Assembly: GCA_003566215.1 (NCBI GenBank) | Contig: PXEJ01000325.1 | Location: 1 to 5,131, forward strand | From: Cyanobacteria bacterium T3Sed10_376R1m | GTDB lineage: Bacteria > Cyanobacteriota > Cyanobacteriia > Cyanobacteriales > Cyanobacteriaceae | DNA length: 5,131 bases | Direction: 5' to 3' | The notes under the pieces: model-generated | Seen by the model: only the letters and a program-made list of their open reading frames with translations | What the model was told of the DNA's origin: nothing | Database searches by the model: none | Position numbers and translations under genes: made by a program | In this document: positions 1 to 5,131 of the stretch, in pieces | How the letters are laid out: every line of letters starts with the position of its first letter | Numbering within the stretch: position 1 is the stretch's first letter

Positions 1-261
1 ACTGCGGGAACTTTTGTTGGTGCTTGGGGTTTGTCTCAAGCGATGGCTCGGGGAATTGCTATCGCTCTTGGGGGTTGGGTTTTAGATATTGGTAAGTTTT
101 TCTTTAACTCTAATCTCTGGCTTTCTTATAGTTTGGTCTTTTTCTGTGAGGCTTTGGTGGCACTAGGTGCGATCGTTTTACTCAATAAGGTCAATATTAA
201 AGAGTTTCAAGAGTCCACCCGTAAGGCTACAGAATTAGTCATGGAAGGCGATTTAGATTAA
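1..261 (+). CDS. C-terminal end of a PucC/BCD-family MFS transporter (5' end outside window)
   Basis: Frame 1 is open from the first base to a TAA at 259-261 and gives the last 86 residues of a membrane protein. The start of the visible part (TFVGAWGLSQAMARG, residues 3-17) and the following GG-x-x-x-D match the conserved late-helix pattern of the PucC/BCD subgroup of the major facilitator superfamily. Two hydrophobic stretches, about residues 5-26 and 37-61, are the probable last two transmembrane helices. They are followed by a short charged cytoplasmic tail (KVNIKEFQESTRKATE). Family members in phototrophs are linked to (bacterio)chlorophyll handling or light-harvesting complex assembly; the exact substrate in cyanobacteria is not settled, so no symbol is given. 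The TTG at 31 is an internal codon, not a start. The gene ends 14 bp from the convergent stop of the MscS gene. A near-HIP1 octamer (GCGATCGT) lies at 169-176. Confidence 0.8.
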   Translation, partial: TAGTFVGAWGLSQAMARGIAIALGGWVLDIGKFFFNSNLWLSYSLVFFCEALVALGAIVLLNKVNIKEFQESTRKATELVMEGDLD

Positions 262-275
262 GCTAAAAATTTCTT

Positions 276-1151
276 TTAAGAGTTCACCTTGTCTAAGCCT
301 CTTACGACATAATGTTGTTCAGGAACAGGATAACCAGCCTCTCCAAAAGTTTCCTGAATTAACTTATTCGTGTCAAAATAAACTTGCCAATAATATTCAT
401 TATTACAATAAGGGCGCACGGCTAATACAGGTCCAGCTAGATTAAATTCTAAAATTTCCACTGTTGGTACAGGTTCTTCCATTACATTGGCAATCGTAGA
501 GAGTTTTTGCTTCAACAAGGCGATGGCTTCTTGATGATTGGTACTGTGACTTAATTGAGCGACTAAATCAACACGACGATAAGGGTTGGCAGAATAGTTT
601 TGAATGTTATCACCAAAAATTTTGTTATTGCCCACAATAGTTCTGACATTATCAAGAGTATTAATAGTGGTGACAAACAAGCCAATTTCTTCTACTGCAC
701 CAGTTACCCCTGCCGCTGAAATAAAATCACCCACGGCAAAAGGAGTAAATAAAACTAAAAATCCTCCTGCCGCAAAATTAGCTAAAAGTCCTCCCCACGC
801 GGCACCAATGGCAATACCTGCGGCGGCTAATAAAGCGGCAAAGGAAGTGGTTTCGATGCCAAAATAACCTAAAATTGCTACAATCAGGATGATTTTTAGG
901 GAAACAATGAGAAAGTTAGTTAAATAGGCAATTAAAGTTATATCGATATTCTGTCTTTTTAAAAGACGAGATAATAATTTAATTCCTTTCTTAATTAACC
1001 ATTGACCAATAATCCAGAGGAGAATTGCCCCGACTAATTTAAATCCAAAATTAGCAGTTTGTTCTCTCACAGTTTGTAAAAAAACGTTAACTCTTTCTAC
1101 TTGTATTTCGTCCACTGGTAATTGAACCAACCAAAAACATCTTGTTAACAT
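276..1151 (-). CDS. MscS-family small-conductance mechanosensitive ion channel
   Basis: The 291-residue product is close to the length of E. coli MscS (286). Such channels are inner-membrane heptamers that open under membrane tension and release solutes after osmotic downshock. Three hydrophobic segments are visible: TM1 about 36-54, TM2 about 73-97 and the pore-lining TM3 about 102-137. TM3 has the Ala/Gly-rich packing pattern ending in NFAAGGFLVLFTPF. Next comes the beta domain (about 138-188, with GDFI, GVTGAVEEIGLF and NNKIFGDNIQNYS), then the alpha/beta C-terminal domain (about 190-285). The start is the ATG at 1151; no Shine-Dalgarno sequence precedes it, but an extended -10 element lies about 40 bp upstream. 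By family alignment from memory, the pore-gate leucines of E. coli MscS (L105, L109) correspond to Ile113 and Ala117 here, with Trp119 close by. The family call is secure. Whether it is the main osmotic valve or a specialised paralogue cannot be told. Confidence 0.93.
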   Translation of the reverse strand: MLTRCFWLVQLPVDEIQVERVNVFLQTVREQTANFGFKLVGAILLWIIGQWLIKKGIKLLSRLLKRQNIDITLIAYLTNFLIVSLKIILIVAILGYFGIETTSFAALLAAAGIAIGAAWGGLLANFAAGGFLVLFTPFAVGDFISAAGVTGAVEEIGLFVTTINTLDNVRTIVGNNKIFGDNIQNYSANPYRRVDLVAQLSHSTNHQEAIALLKQKLSTIANVMEEPVPTVEILEFNLAGPVLAVRPYCNNEYYWQVYFDTNKLIQETFGEAGYPVPEQHYVVRGLDKVNS

Positions 1152-1189
1152 TGTTGATAACTTATATTTTATGCAGATAGAACGATTTA

Positions 1190-1198
1190 TTTATATCA
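1190..1198 (-). promoter_or_regulatory. Candidate extended -10 promoter of the mscS-like gene
   Basis: Read on the minus strand, this is TG-A-TATAAA, an extended -10 element differing from TG-N-TATAAT at the last base. Transcription would start near 1183, leaving a leader of about 30 nt before the ATG at 1151. No good -35 hexamer is seen, which is tolerated for extended -10 promoters. The surroundings are very A+T-rich, so chance matches are easy. Confidence 0.3.
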
Positions 1199-1239
1199 CA
1201 ATTAGATAGTAAAGATAATTAAATTTTATCTATGATTAA

Positions 1240-1425
1240 TTAAAAGTTTATTTTTTCTAGTGAAAGAGGAGATTTTGTCCATTTTTTGACAATAATTTGT
1301 ACTAATTGAGGGGTTGCCCCGAGGGGGATAATCATGTTCAATTCTGTGTCGTGATTTTTTTGTGGCTTTTCTATCTTAGTTGCGATCGCCATTGAGAGTT
1401 TAATTTTATCCCAAATCCGATTCAT
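1240..1425 (-). CDS. Possible small protein of 61 residues downstream of fabG
   Basis: I do not recognise this frame. It starts with ATG 9 bp after the fabG stop, on the same strand, and ends at TAA 1240-1242, so it could be the last gene of a fabG transcript. The product is basic, with no clear membrane helix or signal peptide. Its most protein-like part is the second half (about residues 30-52, including IIPLGATPQLVQIIVKKW), which could form a short beta-loop-helix. Upstream of the ATG there is only a weak purine stretch (AAAGA). A second ATG at 1392 (codon 12) begins MAIATK and carries a HIP1 octamer; starts of the form ATGGCGATCGC are frequent in cyanobacteria, so the protein could be 50 residues. 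Nothing overlaps it on either strand. It could also be a chance frame or the remnant of a longer gene. Confidence 0.42.
   Translation of the reverse strand: MNRIWDKIKLSMAIATKIEKPQKNHDTELNMIIPLGATPQLVQIIVKKWTKSPLSLEKINF
1382..1389. repeat. HIP1 octamer GCGATCGC
   Basis: A perfect palindromic HIP1 element inside the candidate small gene, directly after its second ATG when read on the minus strand. Confidence 0.9.
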
Positions 1426-1434
1426 ACAATATCT

Positions 1435-2196
1435 TTACATTACCATACCACCATCGACGTTAAATACTTGCCCTGTAATATAATTAGCCGACACATCAGC
1501 ACACAAAAAGCGAATCATTCCAGCTATTTCTTCGGGTTTACCATAACGGGAAAGGGGAATCATTTTTAAAATTTCCTCTGCCTGTAAACCGCTAGTCATA
1601 TCAGTTTCAATAAATCCGGGTGCAACGGCATTGACGGTGACACCACGGGGTGCAAATTCTTTGGCGAGGGTTTTGGTTAAACCAATTACTCCCGCTTTGG
1701 CGGCACTGTAGTTTGCTTGTCCGGGGTTGCCCATTTGCCCTGCCACAGAGGAGATATTAATAATTCTACCGCTTCTTTGTTTGAGCATTATTTTACTCAC
1801 TGCTTTACAACAAAGAAAAACCCCCGTTAAATTCAAATTAATGACGCTTTGCCAATCTTCTAGTTTCATTCGTAACATGAGGGTATCACGGGTAATCCCT
1901 GCGTTATTAACTAACATATCTATTCTGCCTAGTTGATTGACAGTTTCTTTAATAAGATTATCTACTTCTTCTGGTTGGGATACATCCGCCTTAAGTGCGA
2001 TCGCACTTCCCCCAGCATTTACAATCTCAGCCACCACAGCATCAGCCGCATCACTGCTACTCGCATAATTAACCACTACCTTTGCCCCTTCTTGTGCAAG
2101 GGCGAAAGCCGTCGCCTTACCAATCCCCCTAGATGCCCCCGTAACAATAGCAACTTGATCCTTTAATCTTTGTAAATTAGCGGGTAATAATTCCAT
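1435..2196 (-). CDS. fabG: 3-oxoacyl-[acyl-carrier-protein] reductase FabG
   Basis: This short-chain dehydrogenase/reductase reduces 3-oxoacyl-ACP to 3-hydroxyacyl-ACP with NADPH, the first reduction of each fatty acid elongation cycle in the cytosol. With the ATG at 2196 it has 253 residues, close to the usual 245-250. Visible in order: the Rossmann nucleotide-binding motif TGASRGIG (19-26), the NNAG strand motif (97-100), Asn122, catalytic Ser150 in NISSVAG, and catalytic Tyr163 and Lys167 in YSAAK. The C-terminal ITGQVFNVDGGMVM is typical of FabG and separates it from most other short-chain reductases. An in-frame TTG at 2223 would add nine residues (MNVEIVFFV). I prefer the ATG because the extra residues are unlike the family and neither start has a Shine-Dalgarno sequence. 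The gene is divergent from rsmB and may be cotranscribed with the small frame that follows it. Confidence 0.96.
   Translation of the reverse strand: MELLPANLQRLKDQVAIVTGASRGIGKATAFALAQEGAKVVVNYASSSDAADAVVAEIVNAGGSAIALKADVSQPEEVDNLIKETVNQLGRIDMLVNNAGITRDTLMLRMKLEDWQSVINLNLTGVFLCCKAVSKIMLKQRSGRIINISSVAGQMGNPGQANYSAAKAGVIGLTKTLAKEFAPRGVTVNAVAPGFIETDMTSGLQAEEILKMIPLSRYGKPEEIAGMIRFLCADVSANYITGQVFNVDGGMVM
1997..2004. repeat. HIP1 octamer GCGATCGC
   Basis: A perfect HIP1 palindrome within fabG. It sits in the longer palindrome AGTGCGATCGCACT (1994-2007). Confidence 0.9.
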
Positions 2197-2233
2197 AACA
2201 AAAAATACTATTTCAACATTCAATCGATAAGTT

Positions 2234-2248
2234 TACCCTAATTGGGTA
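2234..2248. repeat. Perfect small dyad TACCC-TAATT-GGGTA in the fabG-rsmB intergenic region
   Basis: Two 5-bp arms (2234-2238 and 2244-2248) are exact inverted copies around a 5-bp centre. The dyad lies 38 bp upstream of the fabG ATG and 16 bp upstream of the predicted rsmB -35 hexamer, a position suited to an operator acting on either gene. No known regulator motif is recognised, and a dyad of this size can arise by chance. Confidence 0.3.
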
Positions 2249-2263
2249 CTGCAAAGCTAATCG

Positions 2264-2292
2264 TTGATAATTAATAACTAATGATAGATAAT
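2264..2292 (+). promoter_or_regulatory. Candidate sigma70-type promoter of rsmB
   Basis: TTGATA (2264-2269) and GATAAT (2287-2292) are separated by 17 bp, with one mismatch to each consensus hexamer and the ideal spacing. Transcription would start near 2299, giving a leader of about 21 nt before the ATG at 2320. A further GATAAT at 2300-2305 could be an alternative -10 with no clear -35. The 9-bp sequence GATAATTAA occurs at 2266-2274 and again at 2287-2295, 21 bp apart. Confidence 0.45.
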
Positions 2293-2319
2293 TAAAAAAG
2301 ATAATCTACCCACTACCCC

Positions 2320-3678
2320 ATGAATTCAAAGTTATCCGCCCGTCAAATAGCCTTTTTTGCCCTTCAAGATATTTATAGTAATAAGGCTTATACCGATATA
2401 GCTTTGGAAAGAATTTTAAGCAAAAATCAGGGCTTACAAAGTATGGAAAAAGCCCTTGCCTCCGAGTTAATATATGGCATCGTCAGAAGAAAAAGAACCC
2501 TTGATAGTCTCATTAATCAACTAGGTACAAAAAAAGCCAGTCAACAACCCCTACCCCTAAAAATTATCCTGCACATAGGACTGTATCAACTAAGGTATCT
2601 CGACAAAATACCCCCATCAGCAGCCGTAAATACCAGTGTTCAACTGGCAAAAAATAATAATTTAGGTAAATTATCAGGCGTAGTTAACGGTATTTTAAGA
2701 GGTTATATCCGCAAAAGTGCCACAAATGATCCCTTAATTTTACCCTTAGAAATAATCCCTAAATTAGGAGTAAAACATAGTTTTCCTGATTGGATAGTAG
2801 AAACTTTTATCAAACAATTAAATGTTAAAGAAACCAAGGCTTTATTAAAGTGGTATAACAATCCTCCTTCCCTTGATTTAAGAGTTAATAGTTTACAAAA
2901 AACTAGAGAGGAAGTAAAATATCTTCTCAAATTAGAAGGCATTGAGACAGAATTATTACCTAATTTACCCCAAGCATTAAGACTATCTCAATCCGTGGGC
3001 AATGTGCAAAATTTAACGGGTTTTTCGAGTGGTTTATTTACTGTGCAAGACAGTAGCGCCCAGTTGGTGAGTCATTTTCTCAATCCTCAACCCCATGAGA
3101 GCATTTTTGATGCCTGTGCCGCCCCGGGGGGCAAAGCTACTCATATAGCTGAATTAATGGAAAATAAAGGATTGATTGTTGCCTGTGACAACATTAAATC
3201 TCTATTAAAAAAAATTCAACAAAATATCTCTCGATTAGGCTTAACTTCGATCAAAGTTATAGAAGGAGATAGCAGTATTATTGAGTTAGACCAAAAATTT
3301 GATAAAATTTTAATCGATGCCCCATGTTCAGGGTTAGGCACACTACACAAACGCCCTGATATTCGCTGGCAACAAAAACCAGAAAAAATTGTCCAACTTG
3401 CTTCAAAACAATTGGCTATTTTAACTAACATGGCTAAATGGGTAAAGGATGATGGTTGCATGGTTTATGCTACTTGTACTTTAAACCCCATGGAAAATGA
3501 AGAGGTTATAGATACTTTTTTGGTATCTCATCCCCATTGGCATATTGTTACAGAAAGAAACAATTTAACTGCGAATTTTTCGATAACATCAAAGGGGGCA
3601 ATAAAAATTTTTCCTCATCGTCAACAAATGGATGGTTTTTTTATGATCAAGTTAGCTAAGGGAGAATCTAATGAATAA
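2320..3678 (+). CDS. rsmB: 16S rRNA (cytosine(967)-C(5))-methyltransferase RsmB
   Basis: RsmB (also called Sun or Fmu) uses S-adenosylmethionine to methylate C967 of 16S rRNA during small-subunit assembly. At 452 residues the protein has normal family length. The N-terminal part (about 7-135) is the NusB-like RNA-binding domain, with ASELIYGIVRRKRTLD and the PPSAAVNTSVQLAK segment. The Rossmann-fold methyltransferase domain follows. Motif I is DACAAPGGKATH (264-275), the ribose-binding acidic residue is Asp290, motif III is GDSS (from 316), motif IV is DAPCSGLGTLHKRPDIRW (from 333) and motif VI is YATCTLNPMENEEV (from 383). The two cysteines used by RNA m5C methyltransferases are present: Cys386 in TCT is the nucleophile and Cys336 in PCSG helps release the product. 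No Shine-Dalgarno sequence precedes the ATG, which has a short leader. The last 8 nt overlap the TerB-like gene. Confidence 0.96.
   Translation: MNSKLSARQIAFFALQDIYSNKAYTDIALERILSKNQGLQSMEKALASELIYGIVRRKRTLDSLINQLGTKKASQQPLPLKIILHIGLYQLRYLDKIPPSAAVNTSVQLAKNNNLGKLSGVVNGILRGYIRKSATNDPLILPLEIIPKLGVKHSFPDWIVETFIKQLNVKETKALLKWYNNPPSLDLRVNSLQKTREEVKYLLKLEGIETELLPNLPQALRLSQSVGNVQNLTGFSSGLFTVQDSSAQLVSHFLNPQPHESIFDACAAPGGKATHIAELMENKGLIVACDNIKSLLKKIQQNISRLGLTSIKVIEGDSSIIELDQKFDKILIDAPCSGLGTLHKRPDIRWQQKPEKIVQLASKQLAILTNMAKWVKDDGCMVYATCTLNPMENEEVIDTFLVSHPHWHIVTERNNLTANFSITSKGAIKIFPHRQQMDGFFMIKLAKGESNE
3658..3665 (+). promoter_or_regulatory. Strong Shine-Dalgarno sequence for the TerB-like gene
   Basis: AAGGGAGA lies inside the last codons of rsmB and ends 5 nt before the ATG at 3671. 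It is the clearest ribosome binding site in the window and fixes the start of the downstream gene. Together with the ATGAATAA overlap it suggests that ribosomes finishing rsmB restart on the next gene. Confidence 0.65.
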
Positions 3679-4087
3679 AGTTAATAAAACTAAACAGTTA
3701 ATGAAAATAGTTATCGGAGCATCTTGGGTTGATGGTGTTGTTACAACGGAGGAAAGGGAATATTTAACAAAAATGCTGAAGGAAAATAATCTAATTGATG
3801 ACCCTGAAATTAAGTCTTTATTATCTCCGGTTAAGCCTATTTCTCTTCAGGATTGTTATAAATGGCTAGAAGATTATTTAGGTAAAAATCATAAGAAGGA
3901 AGATTATCAAAAGTTATTAGAAGCCATTAGCGGTATCTTTTATAGTGATGGTGATATTGATATTGAAGAAGCAAAGTTATTGCATTATCTTCAAGATTTA
4001 AATCCCGAAAATGAACCTCGTAATTCTGCTTTTAGAACTCTTTTAGGTTCTATTAAAAAGATGTATTCTCGAGCTATTAAGAATTAA
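3671..4087 (+). CDS. TerB-like (tellurite-resistance TerB family) small helical protein
   Basis: The 138-residue acidic, apparently all-helical protein has no signal peptide or membrane helix and should be cytosolic. It shows the internally repeated pattern of the TerB/TerB-like fold: a small-residue helix followed by a DG turn and an acidic pair. The first copy is GASWVDGVVTTEEREYL (17-33, with D21, G22, E27, E28); the second is SGIFYSDGDIDIEEAKLLHYL (87-107, with D93, G94, D95, D97, E99, E100). In the family these acidic residues are thought to bind metal or form a conserved patch. Despite the name, stand-alone cyanobacterial members have no established tellurite role, and no other ter gene is nearby. 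The ATG at 3671 has a strong Shine-Dalgarno sequence and overlaps rsmB by 8 nt, so the two are very likely cotranscribed. Family membership is likely; the cellular function is unknown. Confidence 0.7.
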   Translation: MNKVNKTKQLMKIVIGASWVDGVVTTEEREYLTKMLKENNLIDDPEIKSLLSPVKPISLQDCYKWLEDYLGKNHKKEDYQKLLEAISGIFYSDGDIDIEEAKLLHYLQDLNPENEPRNSAFRTLLGSIKKMYSRAIKN

Positions 4088-4348
4088 TTGAACGTTGCTG
4101 AGTTTAGATATTATTTGTGGTTTTGGTGAGAAATAATTCGACTACATTCATCAATTATTGCCTATGGTGACAATATTTTGAAGATTCAATTCTTGGCATA
4201 ATTCAATGACATTTTATCTCATGGTTAAGCAACGTCTGTTTTTTTACTTTGAAGTTTGTTGATGTTCAGAACTGTAAATATCAGAGGATTATTGTATAGC
4301 AATCCTGGTTCTATGTCGCTGATAATTAAAATTTGATAATAAAATATT
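4088..4348. other. 261-bp A+T-rich gap between convergent gene ends
   Basis: This stretch lies between the stop of the TerB-like gene (+) and the stop of folP (-). No frame in it is convincing as a gene and no intrinsic terminator with a G+C-rich stem is visible. It holds an 8-bp inverted repeat (ACGTTGCT 4092-4099, AGCAACGT 4228-4235) followed by seven Ts (4239-4245), and a weak 6-bp hairpin (AGGATT/AATCCT, 4285-4306). On the minus strand there are short stop-free stretches in different frames (4151-4213 and 4228-4389) that could be remains of an old gene. Gaps of this size between convergent genes are common and may simply be spacer. Confidence 0.5.
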
Positions 4349-4363
4349 TTAGTTTCTATCAGC
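4318..4363. repeat. Imperfect inverted repeat spanning the folP stop codon
   Basis: GCTGATA (4318-4324) pairs with TATCAGC (4357-4363), and inside it TAAAAT (4327-4332) pairs with ATTTTA (4346-4351). The hairpin is A+T-rich and covers the folP stop (4349-4351). It has no T-run on either side, so it is not a standard intrinsic terminator, although it could protect an RNA 3' end. Confidence 0.3.
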
Positions 4364-5131
4364 AAGGTTTTGATGATCGTTTTTTCTTGTTAAAATATCG
4401 GCTACTTTGGCAATATCTGACATTTCTTTTACGTCATGAACTCTTAGTATATCTGCTCCTTGACTAATGGCATGATAACAAGTTGCTCCTGTTCCCCAAA
4501 TACGTTTTTTTGGGTCATTTTCGTTTAATATTTGACCTATAAAACTTTTTCTTGATGTGCCTATTAAAAGGGGAAATTTTAGTTTTTTTAGTTGTTTGAT
4601 TTCTGTTAATATTTTGAGGTTTTGTTGATAGTTTTTAGCAAATCCAATGCCAGGATCAAGGATTAAGTGCGATCGCATTATACCACAGTTTAAAGCCTTA
4701 GTAATTTGGCTCAAGAAAAAATCATTAATTTCTGTGATCAAATCCTGATAATCAGTCATAGTTTGCATTGTTTGGGGGTTTCCTCGAATGTGCATTAAAA
4801 TAATTGGTACTTGCAAACTCGCTACCATTGACAACATATCAGAATCAAAAGTAGCTCCTGATATATCGTTAACTATATCTGCCCCAGATGCGATCGCACT
4901 TTGTACTACTTTTGCCCGAGTGGTATCAATAGAAATCGGAATATCAGATTTTTGTCTGAGGGCTTTAATGACTGGGATAACTCTCTCCAATTCTTCTTCT
5001 AGGGTAATTTCTTGCGCCCCTGGGCGGGTGGATTGTCCCCCAATATCAATTATGTTAGCACCATCTCGAATCATTCCTAAGGCTTGATTAACAGCTTTTT
5101 CTAGGTTATTATATTGACCACCATCGCTAAA
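4349..5131 (-). CDS. folP: Dihydropteroate synthase FolP (5' end outside window)
   Basis: The enzyme joins p-aminobenzoate to 6-hydroxymethyl-7,8-dihydropterin diphosphate to make dihydropteroate in folate synthesis, and is the target of sulfonamides. The frame stays open to the right edge, so the ATG at 5074 is internal. The visible 260 residues begin at FSDGGQY, part of the conserved N-terminal motif that usually reads NVTPDSFSDGG, so only a short N-terminal piece is missing. Further family motifs, numbered from the first visible residue, are DIGGQSTRPGA (29-39), SIDTTRAKV (67-75), IVNDISGATFD (86-96), ILMHIRGNPQTM (111-122), LILDPGIGFAK (156-166), IGTSRKSFIG (190-199, with the K of SRKSF) and LRVHDVKEM (229-237). 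The TIM-barrel fold appears complete after the edge, and no inactivating change is seen. It converges on the TerB-like gene. Its promoter and upstream neighbour are not in the window. Confidence 0.95.
   Translation of the reverse strand, partial: FSDGGQYNNLEKAVNQALGMIRDGANIIDIGGQSTRPGAQEITLEEELERVIPVIKALRQKSDIPISIDTTRAKVVQSAIASGADIVNDISGATFDSDMLSMVASLQVPIILMHIRGNPQTMQTMTDYQDLITEINDFFLSQITKALNCGIMRSHLILDPGIGFAKNYQQNLKILTEIKQLKKLKFPLLIGTSRKSFIGQILNENDPKKRIWGTGATCYHAISQGADILRVHDVKEMSDIAKVADILTRKNDHQNLADRN
4669..4676. repeat. HIP1 octamer GCGATCGC
   Basis: A perfect HIP1 palindrome within folP, in the codons just upstream of the DPGIGFAK motif. Confidence 0.9.
4890..4897. repeat. HIP1 octamer GCGATCGC
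   Basis: A second perfect HIP1 palindrome within folP, encoding part of the AIASGAD segment (residues 79-85). Confidence 0.9.

Noticed and set aside
262..275. Terminator between the PucC-like and MscS genes
   Set aside because: The 14-bp gap is A+T-rich with no inverted repeat.
604..867. Plus-strand frame of 87 codons inside the MscS gene
   Set aside because: It lies wholly antisense to a well-conserved gene, and its Lys/Pro/Ala-rich product reflects the codons of the opposite strand.
1189..1200. TGTGATATAAAT on the minus strand upstream of the MscS gene, resembling half of a CRP-type site
   Set aside because: Only the TGTGA half matches and the expected TCACA half is missing; it is better explained as part of an extended -10 element.
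1727..2166. Two plus-strand frames opposite fabG (1727-1936 and 1933-2166)
   Set aside because: Both are antisense to conserved fabG motifs; neither product resembles a protein family.
2703..3461. Two minus-strand frames opposite rsmB (2703-2942 and 3216-3461)
   Set aside because: They are shadows of the methyltransferase gene; the second covers its catalytic motifs on the other strand.
4285..4306. Hairpin AGGATT/AATCCT as a terminator
   Set aside because: The stem is only 6 bp with a 10-nt loop, and no T-run follows it in either direction.
4318..4363. Inverted repeat at the folP end as an intrinsic terminator
   Set aside because: It spans the stop codon rather than following it, the inner stem is pure A+T, and no T-run follows on the minus strand. 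Kept only as a repeat.
4788..5087. Plus-strand frame of 99 codons opposite folP
   Set aside because: It is antisense to conserved dihydropteroate synthase motifs, so the folP reading is clearly the real one.
1..5131. CRISPR array, insertion sequence, tRNA or rRNA gene, or a novel defence system
   Set aside because: No regularly spaced repeats, transposase motifs, terminal repeats, cloverleaf-like sequence or defence-type domains were seen; all large frames belong to known housekeeping families.

Overview
This window is ordinary chromosomal housekeeping DNA, most likely from an A+T-rich cyanobacterium. Four perfect copies of the octamer GCGATCGC (the cyanobacterial HIP1 element) occur in about 5.1 kb. 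The left-edge gene belongs to the PucC/BCD pigment-associated transporter family, and start sites mostly lack a Shine-Dalgarno sequence, as is common in cyanobacteria. The low G+C suggests something like Cyanobacterium or Geminocystis, but that genus-level guess is inference.

Left part (1-2196). The 3' end of a PucC-like major facilitator gene (+, 5' end outside the window) meets a complete MscS-type mechanosensitive channel gene (-) tail to tail, with only 14 bp between stop codons. To the right, also on the minus strand, are a possible 61-residue small protein and fabG, the 3-oxoacyl-ACP reductase of fatty acid elongation. The small frame begins 9 bp after the fabG stop and could be cotranscribed with it.

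Middle (2197-4087). A 123-bp divergent intergenic region separates fabG (-) from rsmB (+), the 16S rRNA m5C967 methyltransferase. It contains a good sigma70-type promoter for rsmB (TTGATA, 17 bp, GATAAT) and a perfect small dyad (TACCC-TAATT-GGGTA). rsmB overlaps by 8 nt a gene for a small TerB-like helical protein, which has a good Shine-Dalgarno sequence inside the end of rsmB. The pair looks like a translationally coupled operon.

Right part (4088-5131). A 261-bp A+T-rich gap without a convincing gene lies between the convergent ends of the TerB-like gene and folP. folP (dihydropteroate synthase, folate pathway) is on the minus strand and runs off the right edge, so its 5' end is missing.

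The genes do not form one pathway: they cover pigment handling, osmotic protection, lipid synthesis, ribosome modification and folate synthesis. I found no mobile element, CRISPR array, RNA gene or defence system. I do not think this window contains a new biological system; the items worth a second look are small ones.
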